A stretch of DNA of 64,000 bases from positions 32,487 to 96,486 of the forward strand of contig CANTUR010002292.1 in assembly GCA_947683625.1 (NCBI GenBank), written 5' to 3'. Below, piece by piece: positions 1-11,400 of this stretch. The number at the start of each line of letters is the position of its first letter. Within the stretch, counting starts at the first letter, position 1. The stretch is from Mallotus nudiflorus (taxonomy: Eukaryota; Streptophyta; Magnoliopsida; Malpighiales; Euphorbiaceae). The notes under the pieces were generated by a model. That model had not been told where the DNA came from. It worked only from the letters and a program-made list of their open reading frames with translations, and searched no databases. The translations under genes were made by a program, and so were the position numbers.

Positions 1-1034
1 TAAAAATAATAAATAAAATTAATATTTGAATATATTTTTGAAAATTATTATTAATTAGCTAAAAATAGTAAATAGTTTGTAAAATTTATTTTAATACTAT
101 TTATTATTCAAAAATTATCCAAAACACACTAATTAACAATAAGTTCAATAAAAATACAAAATTTACTAATTTTTCCAAAAATTACCATAATAATAAATAT
201 TTTCCGAAAATCAACCAAAATGACTATAAATTCATAAAAATTTATTGTCCCATTTCTAAAGCTTAATGTTTTGTTAAATACACTAATTAGTATTATTTTC
301 AATAAAAATTATATAATTAATAAAATTCACCTTATTTTTTAAAAATACAATTTTATACATAAACTAAATAAATTCATAATTAAAAATCTAAAATTATTTT
401 CACTAAATTTCCTTCATAAACCATAATCCAAATAATTTACTAAAAATATAAAAATTTTCCGGCGAGGGTAACCGGAAGAGTGACTCATCGGAAAAACTAA
501 AACACAAAAATTCAAATAATTTATAAAAATCAAACAAAAATATAAATAAGCAGCTCTTAATGCACACAACAACATTTATAAAGGAATTTAGTAAGAATCA
601 AACCATAACAAGTTCAAAAATATCAAAAACCTAAATTGACCTAAACTAAAACTTGAACATAAATCAATTATCGGATGTCCTAAACTCGAAACAACCAAGG
701 ATTTAACTTGCTTGGACTGAAAGGAGTCAAATGAGCCCTGAACTATGAGCTCTCTCCGTCGGAATCATCGTCGGTGTTGTTGTTGTTGCTGTGTTCGGCG
801 GAGACAAAGGAGGAGGAAGCTCGCAGATGGCAAAAAGGGAATGGAAGAGGGAGGTGAAGTGATGGTGGCTCGGTGGTGGTTTGATGGTAGCTGGTAGAGG
901 CATTGCGCAAGACAGACTGGGAAAAAGAAGAAGAAAAAAAAAGGAAAGAAAGAAAAAAGAAAAGAGAAGGGAAAAAAAACCTGAAAAAATGATTTTGCCT
1001 TTTTTTTTAATTAGGAAAAGATAAAATATTGTAT

Positions 1035-1066
<32 letters not shown>

Positions 1067-1382
1067 TTGAATTAAATAATAATTTTCAAATTAATTCCAC
1101 CACTACATATTAAAATATTTAAAATAAAATAAATTAATACTATTCATAAATAATAATAATAATAATGTTATTAAATAGATAAATAAACAATAATATACAA
1201 CACTAAATCAAACTTTTAAATCTTGATTTAGTATTAATTCCATAATAAAATAAAATAAACATCAACACTAAAATTTATTTAATGCATAAAATAATCATAA
1301 TATATAAAATTTTTAAAATATTTATTAACATTGCAAATCTCAAAATTACTTTAATAATTTATAAAAATATTGGGTTATAACA
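1..1382 (-). repeat. Partial LTR of a diverged chromovirus-like retrotransposon (left end outside window)
   Basis: Read on the plus strand, this stretch has the same order of parts as the minus-oriented Tekay-type LTRs further right. A long AT-rich portion is followed by a short GC-rich block (about 740-900), an A/G-rich tract (about 920-980), another AT-rich portion, and an end in TTATAACA at 1375-1382, which would be a TGTTATAA start on the minus strand. It is not an obvious copy of the right-hand family. The left boundary and any target duplication lie outside the window, so it may be a solo LTR or part of a larger element. There is no open frame of note. The call rests on layout, not on a matching copy. 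Confidence 0.35.
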
Positions 1383-2231
1383 TAAAACGACTTGCAGGCC
1401 ATATTTAAAAATTATAACCCAATAAAATAAAAATAATAAAATCCAATCACATTGATTCAAGGGTCATGCTATGCACCATGCATTTAACAATAAACACATA
1501 TTCCAAAATAATTCAATTTACAAGTTAATTAAATTATTATGTTAAAAAACAAAATGCATGACGAGTCTATTCAGGGTCAAGGGGCAGTGCCCCCTAGCGG
1601 GGTCCAAGGGGTGGAGTTCCCACTAGCCAGTTAGCGAGTGGAGGTTAAGGGGGTAGCAGCCTCGAAGGTAAACGATTTACCTTAACTTTTTGAATGAGTT
1701 TTCGCCAAAACGCCTAAAACGGTAATAATTTTCGCAATTAAATTATTGTATGATTAATCTGCTCAAAATAGATCATTTTTATGTTTAACATTTAAACAAC
1801 CGCCACCATTAACCCTAATTTACTCATAAATCATATTATAGAATAATTAATCTGTTCCAAACAAATTTATTCTATATAATTTGTTTAACACTTAAACATA
1901 TTGCCCTTGACAAAAATCTGTATAATCAAAATATTTATGTTTCAACATTAAATAGAAATCGAATTTACTATTTAAATAAAATACTTATTTTGATTTCTTA
2001 AAATAGTATACAAAACATATAAAATCATAATTCTATTCACTGTTTAATCATATTAAACGATTATAAACATTAATCAAATTAATGTTTAATGCTGTTTTCA
2101 TACAGATTGTAATTAATTGTCACAAAATCAAAACTATTTGGATAAAATTTTTGAAAACTCCTTTTCAAAAATAAATCACTCAAACACACATATATCATAT
2201 ATACACATAATCAAATTAATCGAACTACAAG

Positions 2232-2245
2232 TGGCTCTGATACCA
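2232..2245 (-). other. Primer binding site for initiator Met tRNA
   Basis: The plus strand reads TGGCTCTGATACCA. Its complement, TGGTATCAGAGCCA, is the standard plant retrotransposon primer binding site pairing with the 3' end of initiator methionine tRNA. It lies one base from the LTR terminus at 2247, which fixes the element as minus-strand. Confidence 0.85.
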
Positions 2246-2246
2246 C

Positions 2247-5035
2247 TGTTGGGTTCTGTGATTCCATACGTAGCGAAAAATTAAATTTTAATCATAAACC
2301 CAAATCTGAATTCAAGTAATTCGATTAATTGATTAAATATGTGGTTTTCATTTTCTTACCACAAACGCATAAGGGGCAACATTTCTGGAAGGAAGAGAGG
2401 AGGTTCACTCCGGTGACACTCTACCTCGAGCTTTTAATTTGGCAGTTCGGATTGAGACGTCTCCAAAAGAATTCATCCTCCATAAGTGTCCACATGAACA
2501 ACTAATGGGTTTTCGCAAGTATACGGATTTGTACAAGTAGTAATTAAATATCGATCCCACAGAGATTGCAGATTGACTACAGTGATACTAGTTGTGTTTA
2601 TTTATTTAAACAACGAAAAAGGGTATTTTGAATTAAACTAAAAATTAAACTAAGACAAAACACAAAAAATCATAATGAAATGACAATACTTTAGAGAGTT
2701 ATGGTTCTTATTACCAATTCAACCTTTATTTAAGATCAATTAACTGTTAAGCCATACCTAACATTAATCCAATTTGAGGGTTTCTCAAGAATCATAGGCT
2801 TTTCTCTTAAGACAACCCTATGATTAACCAAGTAAATTGACATTTTTAGATTTAAAGCTCTCACCTACTAAGTGTTCGGTTAACCTAGTTTAAGCACCAA
2901 CCCTTAATCAATATTAGTTGCTTAAGTGTTTCTTAACTAAGAAAGCATATAATAAGTTATTGTTTAAATCTAAAACGACCCATCTCTCGATCAAGTTTTA
3001 TTGTGTATATTCAATCAAAGAGTGATCAATCTTAAGAAGACATTAAGTTCAACAACAACCAAAGGATCTATATTAATGGTTTAGGTTTAATTATGATTAG
3101 CCCATTGTTGAATTGCAACAAGAACCCTAATTAAGAATTTAGCTACTCATTTTAATTGTAAGAGATAAAGAAGAAGAATAAAAGAAAATAGACATAATTA
3201 TTAAATCAAAATTAAGAACGAATAAACACAATTGAATAGAAGAAACCCCTATTTAATAGTAAGCTTGATGTTCTTCAATTCTTATTCTCAAATCTCCAAA
3301 ACTAATATGAGTAAGAAAAATCCTTGTTGTCTTCAAAACTGCTTTAAGAAAATGTATATAAAAAATTGATGAAATATCCTCTTTCTTATTTCTGGTGGCT
3401 ACCCTCTTATAAAACCCTAATTACTAGCCCTAGGGTTACAACTATATGAAATCTCCATCTTGTCCCTCATGAGTTAGCAGTTAAATTCAACTCCGAATTT
3501 CCCAACCTCACTTCTTTAGCATTTTAGCATATTAACCTCCATTGCTTTTTGGGCCCACTTTAAGTGCCCATGGCTTCTATGTAACCTTCCTCTACTGTTC
3601 ATTGACTTCCCTAAATACATAAAAATCAACCAAAAATAAACCAAATAATACATAAAAATAAATAAACACACAAGACATGCATTAAGTACTCAACTAAATA
3701 AAAACTGAATAAAAGAAACACAAACTTAACTGAATTGCATCTAATCCCAACATAAAGACTACTTAAAATAATGCATTTTTCACACTCATCAACAACCCTT
3801 GATTTGAAATGAATACTTGTATGCTAGCACCTTCTCTTGATTTCTCACAAATCAATAATCAAAAGAATTCTGTGTTTTTATTTTCTAAAAGGAGAGAAAA
3901 CGAATTTGGCGGTAGAATAATGAGAGTGTTTTTAAAACCCTAAAGAATATAACATATTCATAGACATTTAAATTAGGGTTTTACTTACAAATGACCTTTT
4001 AGTAATTTCTCATTTATTCTTATTTTGATTTTATTTAAAATTAAATTAGAAATAATATTCTATTTATTTAAGATAACCTTTACCTTAAATAAATAAATAT
4101 TTTATTTATTTATTTCCACAGAGTTTATTTGGAATTATTAAACCCATATTCGTTTTGCTCTTATTCAAAGTGTGTGACCCTGTAGGTTCACATGACATTG
4201 AAAGTGAGCCTTAAATCTCTATTTAAGCCTATAAGTCATAAATGGCTTCTAGTAAGACATTATGATTACCCAAGTCAAGTACAGTCAATAATCTGACCTA
4301 ACTTAATATATAGTGAATATTCCAATCATTTTGTCACATGATATCTTGATTGAATATAAAACACAGATTATGTCATCCTTATAGAATTCAACTAGACTGA
4401 GAATGATAACTTTTTATTAATTTACTTTAGCATGACCATGCATTTTTCTCAATCCATCTTATCAAGGGGCCTATAGATATCTTATTCATATTAAATAAGG
4501 GACAAATTCCTTTTCAATCAATCAAATTCCTCACATAACTCATTTTATACCAAATGACAACCTTTTTTATCATCTGGTTAAAGATAATATAAGATTTAGT
4601 TAAAATACAAAATAGTTATGTATAAATCCATGGTGATTTCAAGGTCAAAGGACTAAGCCAACATTACTATGATGAGAAATACTTATGACAATTATCTATG
4701 TAATATTCTTATAATGGGTCAATCCAACACTTTATTTCTCAAATAAGTATCTATGAGTTAACTTAATATCTTATATTTATGATTAGTAAAACATAATCAT
4801 CAATCAATACCATACTAGCCATAATACATTGTTATAATTAAGGATAATTTAAATAGCACTTATATTTAATCTAAGGGTTTCACTATCAAGTCACATACTT
4901 AATGACCTTAGTAAGAATTGACTATTCAAGTAATTATCATAACACAAAATGATAAGGAAAAAGACCTCTTTATTAAATAAAATGATAAAGTCAAAACATA
5001 GTCATACATGATTGACCTAGTGTATATCACTAACA
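2247..5035 (-). repeat. 5' LTR of the LARD-like element, interrupted by a solo LTR
   Basis: The LTR runs from TGTTGGG (2247) to a TG...CA-compatible end, ATCACTAACA, at 5035. It is interrupted at 2503-3791 by an unrelated solo LTR; without that insert and one duplicated pentamer it would be about 1.5 kb. An alternative right end, CCAACA near 4732, would give a better terminal inverted repeat. The sequence between the two candidate ends looks like ordinary LTR, and the LINE frame begins right after 5035, so I prefer 5035. The element's own target duplication cannot be checked because its other end is missing. Confidence 0.5.
2503..3791 (-). repeat. Solo LTR nested in the LARD-like LTR, TSD ACAAC
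   Basis: The pentamer ACAAC at 2498-2502 is repeated at 3792-3796, exactly flanking a 1,289-bp insert. On the minus strand the insert starts TGATGAGTG and ends CCCATTA, so its terminal CA has become TA. Removing the insert and one ACAAC restores a continuous host LTR. There is no internal coding region, so this is a solo LTR left by recombination between the two LTRs of an inserted element. Its right part carries a sequence (about 2513-2580) of a kind I recognise from LTRs in many plants. Confidence 0.75.
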
Positions 5036-7205
5036 TGGTCCTCTATCCTGCAGGGTACATGTAGAGATGGTGCTTTGTATGGTATTCAAGTTGCTAGAGG
5101 GGCTCCGAGAGTATTTCACCTTTTTTTTTACTGACGATAGCTTCATTTTCTTTCAAGCTACCTCTCAAGAATGTGCTATCGTTAAAAATTGTCTTTCCTC
5201 TTATAAGAAAGCTTTAGGGTAGGCAGTTAATTTTACTAAATCATCTATCTTGTTTAGTCAGAATGTTCATGATAATACTAGTAATTCTATTTACTCTTCG
5301 TTTAGTGTGCATTATTGCTTTAATCATGGTAAATATTTGGGTTTACCCTCAATTATTGGTAGAAAGAAAGTTGATGTCTCTAACTTTGTTAAGGTGAAAG
5401 CATGGAAAAAGTTTCAAGGATGCCATTTTAAATTCTTTTCCAGGGCAGGTAAGGAAGTGCTTTTGAGATTTATTATTCAAGCTTTTCTTAGTTATGTTAT
5501 GTTTATTTTTCTTTTGCTTGTTTTGACTTGTGAAGAGCTTGAGAGGATGATGAACAGTTTCTAGTGGGGCAAATCGAGGGATCTAAAGGTGGAATTCATT
5601 GGCAAAGTTGGGATAGGCTTTGTAATCCTCAAAATTGTAGTGATTTAGCCTTTCAAAAACCATATTATTTCAACTTGGCCATGGTCGTAAAATAGGGATG
5701 GCATTTACTATCTAGGCCTCAAGCTTTGGCTTCTAGAATTTTACAAGCTAAGTATTTCCCTAAGACATCATTTTTTGAACTAAGTTGCAACATAACTTGC
5801 ATTTCACTTGGCGTAGCATCTTTGCTACCCAAGGGTTATTAAAGGATAAAGTAAGGATTTAGATAGGAATTAGAGATAATGTGAAGGTATGGGGTCATTC
5901 ATGGTTAATGGATGCTGAGAATCCTCTTGTTGAGACTGTTCGCTGAGAATCCTATTGTTAAGACTATTTCACCTCAGGAGATGGGTGATGTCACTATTTT
6001 AACATTAATGCAGACTAATTTTAAAGAGTGGGATGTTGATCTCCTTAAAGATATATTTTCGGTGCGAGATGTTAATAACATTCTTATGATTCCTATTAGT
6101 CTTACTCAGTCTGATGATATCTGGTATTGATGTAATGATAAATTAGGGGAGTACACTGTCAAAAGTGGCTATCGACTTTTAAAACATCTTCGATGTGCAT
6201 CTATAAATCCTAGTCTCTTCAATTAGGAGAGTTGTTGGCAAATGCCTGCGCATCCAAATATTAAGAATTTCCTTTAGAGAGCTTTGTCTAGTTGTCTTCC
6301 TACCATGCAATTATTAAAAGGGAAGAGAATAGAAGTTGAAAATGTATGTCCTTTATATTGTTCCACCTCATAATCTATTTATCATATTTTGGTCAGTTGT
6401 GCTTTTGTAAAGAATGTTTGGGTCAGTTCTAGTTTCGGTGAGTTTGCTAGTTGTGCTTCAAGTATTCAAGACTAGTGGATGTTTCTGTTAAGCAAATTTT
6501 TAAAGTCTGAGATTGGTTTTGCAGTAATGGTTTTATAGTTTTTGTGGCGTAATAGGAATGACAGAGTTTGGCATGGCAGATCTCGGCCTGCTTGTGTTTT
6601 GTTGAATGATGCTTTTAAATTTTATGAATAGTGGTCTAAGATAAGTGTGAAATACAATGGTTATGTTCAGGGGTCAATTGTGGCTTACCAAGTTGAGTGG
6701 AGTCGTCCTCTTACTAGTTTCTTAAAATGCAATATATATGCTAGCATTATTGTTGATCATGCTCGTATGGGAATTAGAAGTGTGCTTCGGGATTCAGGTG
6801 GTCAGTTCAAGATGACATTCTACTCTTCTAATCAGGGATGCTTTAATCCTCTTCTAGCTGAAGCTCTTACTCTTAAGGAGTCTTTACGCTGATTGGTTTT
6901 TAAGGCTTTGTCTTATGTCATTGTGGAATCTGACTGTCAAGTTCTTGTCTCTGTGTTTGCTTTTAGACCTGTAGATTCCTCTCCAGTTGGTTTGGTATTA
7001 AGGATTATCATTTATTGTTTTGTAAGCTGAATTTTAGTCGGTTTGTGTTTGTTAAGTGGCCAGCAAATGCTATTGCTCATTGTTTAGCTAGAGTGGTAGC
7101 TTCTAAGTCTGATCAATGGGAATGACTTGATTGTTATCCCCTGTTTATTGTTGATGTTTTGAACCTTGATTTGCAGTAATATCATTATATTTTCCAAAAA
7201 AATAA
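5036..7205 (+). pseudogene. 3' part of a decayed LINE (ORF2 reverse transcriptase, zinc-binding and RNase H domains)
   Basis: Translation across frames gives the end of a plant L1-type ORF2. A degraded FADD-type catalytic motif (read TDDS) occurs near 5130, followed by the LGLP segment near 5335 and the conserved KEVLL region near 5450. A zinc-binding RT region follows at about 6140-6450 and an RNase H-like domain at about 6730-6960, where SVLRDSGG, LLAEALTLK and ESDCQ can be read. At least ten in-frame stops and some frame breaks interrupt it, so it is dead. It ends near an A-rich tail (about 7190-7205). Its 5' part is missing at the junction with the LTR at 5035, consistent with the LARD-like element having landed inside the LINE. 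Confidence 0.8.
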
Positions 7206-7529
7206 AACATATAATATATCTTGTTATATTTTGCAATTTTTTTGTATTGCTTAAATTTAAAATTTTAGATTTCATTATTATAAGACAAAACGATTGGAAA
7301 ATCATAACTATTTGAAAAGTGAAAATATATAAAAAAATATGTATTGTAATACCTTACCTTTCATTTATGTTAACTATATTAATAAATCAACTTCCGAATA
7401 AATAGGATATTATACTTTTTGTCTGTGCAAAAGCATATTTATTTATGGAATATAATAATATAACAAATTATGCTTATATAAAGTTAATTTTATTAAAAAA
7501 ATAAAAAAATTCATCAAGCTACATTGGGA

Positions 7530-7533
<4 letters not shown>

Positions 7534-7585
<52 letters not shown>
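7534..7585. repeat. (TA)n microsatellite
   Basis: An uninterrupted TA dinucleotide run of about 26 units lies between the LINE tail and the promoter region of the next gene. The tyrosine/isoleucine-rich open frame read through it on the minus strand is only an effect of the repeat. Confidence 0.95.
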
Positions 7586-7588
<3 letters not shown>

Positions 7589-8432
7589 ATTGGTTGTTAG
7601 ATTCTTTATGAATTATAATGAAACATAAAAAAAAAGTCTGTATTTTATGCAAAAGCTATAAAAATGATTTTTTTTATTAATGCAATTAAATCCAACATAA
7701 ATGATTCTATTCTTAGGCACTATACATGAACCAATAAAATAAAAATTTTATCATATTATGTAAAAGAAAAATAATTTCCTTTTTCAATTTTTTATAAAAT
7801 ATTTCAACTATAAGTATTTACTGTCAAATATATAAAAAATAATTTTATAAATTAGTAAACAGCAGACTAGCAAAATATTTTTAATTAAAATTATATTTAA
7901 TATTCAGTAATTATAGCAAGTTCAATTGATTTGAATCGATTCAAAAAGATTTAATAAAAAAATATTTTTTAATATTTTATTTTTCATAAATATAATTTGA
8001 AATATTTTTTAAATTTTTTTATACCTAAATCCAGAGCACATTTTCTATTTTTTTTTTCCTGTTTTAGACCTTGACTATCATTCCTTCCCCGCTCTTAAAA
8101 GAAAAAAAAAGAATAATTTTAGCAGTTGCCAGCTAATACAAATCCAAGAAATGTACGCTTATACTTACAGCTAAGCTAAATCTAATAATCTAATAATCAC
8201 TAATCAATAACACACTAATCACCATCTTAACACCCCAGCACCTCACGCCATTTACATCAAACCCAAATCCAAAGCCTTTTTCATATTGTTCTTGTTGCCT
8301 CTTCCACACCCAAGCAGTTGCCAGCGTTCAGAATTTTTATTTTTATTTTTATTTTTTGAAATTTCTGCAATTCAAATGTCAAATCCCTAAAATCTGAATA
8401 AAGTTTTTTAATTTAGATTTCGATTTGTTTTA
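7586..8432 (+). promoter_or_regulatory. Upstream region and probable 5' UTR of the At3g12590-like gene
   Basis: AT-rich upstream sequence changes near 8080 to a more mixed, C/T-richer composition typical of a plant 5' UTR. Upstream ATGs close to 8433 are absent or followed by quick stops. No single TATA box can be picked out with confidence because the whole region is AT-rich. Confidence 0.35.
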
Positions 8433-11400
8433 ATGTCTTCTACTTTTAGTCCGTCTCGTAGCAGTCCTGGCAACAGCAGTTCTAGGTTACAGCTCCACCA
8501 CCAGCTCGCTGCTGCTGGCGGTGTTGGAGGTGTGTCCAGATTGAGATCTTCTTTGGTTAAGAAACCTCCCGAGCCTCTTCGTCGTGCTGTTGCTGATTGT
8601 CTCTCCTCCTCCTCCTCTTCTCCTTTTTCTTCCTCCGCTACTGCTGCTGCTGCTACTGTTGCTGGTTCGCATCATGGGAATATTTCCTTTGAAGCTTCTA
8701 GAACTCTTCGGGTTAGTGATTTGCCGTTGGATTTGTAATTGGATCTTGTTAGTTTTTGAATTTGAATTTTGAGTTTATGGTAATAATTTAATTTTTAATT
8801 GGATATTTTTTAAAAAAAATGTTAGTATTTTGGGATTTGTATGTAGCATTGAAAGGCAAGTGGGAAAATTTAGTGTTTTGGCTCAATGACTAGTAAAATT
8901 GATTCATTTTGTAATGTAATCAGTGTTTTAAAATTGAATCTTTTGGTGGAAATGTTATTGGGATTGCGGTTATTATTGATTTTCATCGGATTATGGAATG
9001 TCTTGTGAAGAAAAACGTAAAATTTTGCCTGTTGTGCGACTGACATTTGCTGGTCCCTTAATTGGGTTGGTTCATCACAAGAGGGTTAGTTTAACTACAT
9101 TTGGCATAGGATTGATCAGTGATATTGGTACACAACGCTCAATTTTCTTTCTGTAGTGAAAAAGGTTGGCTACTTGGTTTTACACTGTGAGCTAGTTAGG
9201 CAATTACGGTGAGTTCAGCAACCTTTGTCGAAATTATAGCAGGAATGAGGAAGAGGAATCTTGAACATGCTTAATTGAATCACTATATAGCCCAATAGAG
9301 CCTTAGATACTCTATGATATTACTCCTGCTTAAGGATTTTTGTTGGCATAGCTCTCTTGGTCACTTTCCATGTTGTCCTCTTTGATACCCTCTGTGAGTA
9401 GTATATGTCCTGCTTTGGCTTGAGCAGCAAAGTGAGTGAATTGCTTTGGGCTGGCCTTGTTTTTATCACATACTAATCAATGTATAAAAATGCTATCTTA
9501 TTACATAATGTATGTAGGATTTAATTTTGATACCCTCTGTGAGTAGTATTAAGTCTTGCTTAACCCTGGGCTATAGCTTGAGCAGCAAAGTGAGTGAATT
9601 TCTTTGGGTTGGCCTTGTTATCATCACATACTAATCAATGTATAAAAATACTATCTTATTACATAATGTATGGAGGATTTAATTTTGATACCCTCTCTGA
9701 GTAGTATAGGTCCTGCTTGACCATGGTCTATAGCTTGAGCAGCAATGTGAGTGAATTTCTTTGGGTTGGCCTTGTTTTCATCACATACTAATCAATGTAT
9801 AAAAATGCGATCTTATTACATGGTGTAGGTAGGATTTAATTTTGATTCTTACAACTTCCACTTAAAATTGGCAGGACTATCTAGCTTCACCAGCAACAAC
9901 TGACTTAGCATACACTGTTATTTTAGAACATACAATTGCTGAAAGGGAGCGCAGGTAAATGTAATATTTCTTTTTGATATGGCACTGCCCATCTGGGCTT
10001 ACAGTATTTCACATGGAATCAACATTTGCATATGCTTGTTTGTTTTTATTTTTGCATGGTCCATTTTTGTACCAGAAGTAATTTCTTTTTGGTAGTTTTT
10101 TCCTATTTGATTAGGTTATTTGAGTTGTGAAAAGGAGTGTCAGATTTTTTTCCATCTGAAATATTATACAAAATTGTTATGCTGCTTTAGCCAATATGCA
10201 CAATCAGGTTCAGACGTGGTTTAGCTCTTTAGTCTGATGGCTGGACGGTGCTTCTTTTTAGCTGGAAGTGGTAGAGAAGCGAATTTCCAACTTTTCTCTT
10301 CTTGCACCTATTGCTTTGAACCCTGCTAATTTTACTTGGACAAAGTTCAATTAATTAAAGAAAAAAGAAATGGAAAAGGAGCAGTAGAGGGACATGCAAC
10401 TTATAGAGTTACTTCAAGACAACTCTGCTTGATTAGTTGAATGTGATCAATATTGTGGCTGTCTTGCATGCTTGGTGGTTCATATTCCTAGTAAACTACC
10501 ATTCTGAAATGGCATTATGGAAAGTTTCAGCTGCAGGCTTGCACAATTGGAGGCTTATGTGCAGATTGTTTAAAAAAACCTATGAACCAAATTATTAAGA
10601 TGCTATTCTTAAGATATTTTTTTTGTTGTTTAAAAATTTCCAGCATTTGCTAAATGAATAACAAGAAATAAAAAGATCAAACCGTTACTATTGTTGAACA
10701 TAACATTTGTGTATTTTGGTGAGGACTCTATATGCAGCACTCGCATGAGGACATAACAACTGATGCTGCTTCGATAAAGTGTTTTTACCATAGATATGTT
10801 CATAGAGCGTGCATGCAAATCAGAAAGTCAAGTTCTTTCATCAACCATATACACATATATCCTAACTACATATTTGCATATTTTTTCTATATTATTGTGA
10901 CTTCTGTCTTCTCCTTCAAGCATATTACAGTTATGGCTGTTACAATGTTTTTTCTTTTGGCGCTTATATTTGTTTAATTTTACCAGCCCAGCTGTTGTTG
11001 GAAGGTGTGTGGCACTTTTGAAGCGGTTCCTTCTACGGTAATGTTGTCCTGCAGTCACTTTATTACCTGCTTGCTTTTGTTTCTGTTTATCCATATTTCT
11101 TGGATCCACATGGTTATTTAAAGCCTTTGTGCACAAGTTGTTTGATCGTATAGTTTTCTCCCTGTGGATTAGGATTAATAATTGAGACCCTAATGTAAGA
11201 CACACACATATCATTAACTCAATTTCATTATTGCTTTATAATGTTTCAGGATGTTTCCTGATTGACTAATATAGGCATGAGACCGGAAGGCATTGTTCTT
11301 GCTTTGTTTTTGTTTATATTTGAGATATAGCTTGTATTTTGTTGGATTTAACTAAAAAAACTAAAACTTAAACTGTGGAAAAGCTTTTCTGTTGTATTTA

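Larger units (their letters stand above)
1383..5035 (-). mobile_element. 5' end of a non-autonomous LTR retrotransposon (LARD-like)
   Basis: A minus-strand LTR retrotransposon is recognised by a primer binding site at 2232-2245 immediately next to an LTR that begins TGTTGGG on the plus strand. The internal sequence to the left (1383-2231) has no coding capacity in any frame. It contains a short GC-rich patch at about 1570-1670 and otherwise AT-rich sequence, which fits a large retrotransposon derivative that depends on proteins made elsewhere. The 3' LTR is not in the window, so the element is either cut by the window edge or interrupted by the LTR-like sequence at 1-1382. The LTR butts directly against LINE sequence at 5036, so the element probably inserted into that LINE. 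Confidence 0.5.

Noticed and set aside
2247..4732. Ending the LARD-like LTR at CCAACA (4732)
   Set aside because: It gives a neat TGTTGG/CCAACA inverted end, but the next 300 bp look like the same LTR and lead directly to ATCACTAACA at the LINE junction. The point is not settled.
7443..7652. Minus-strand ORF rich in Tyr/Ile
   Set aside because: It is a read-through of the (TA)n microsatellite and has no coding character.
8487..8675. Minus-strand ORF opposite exon 1
   Set aside because: It is the antisense shadow of the Ser/Ala-rich first exon of the large gene.
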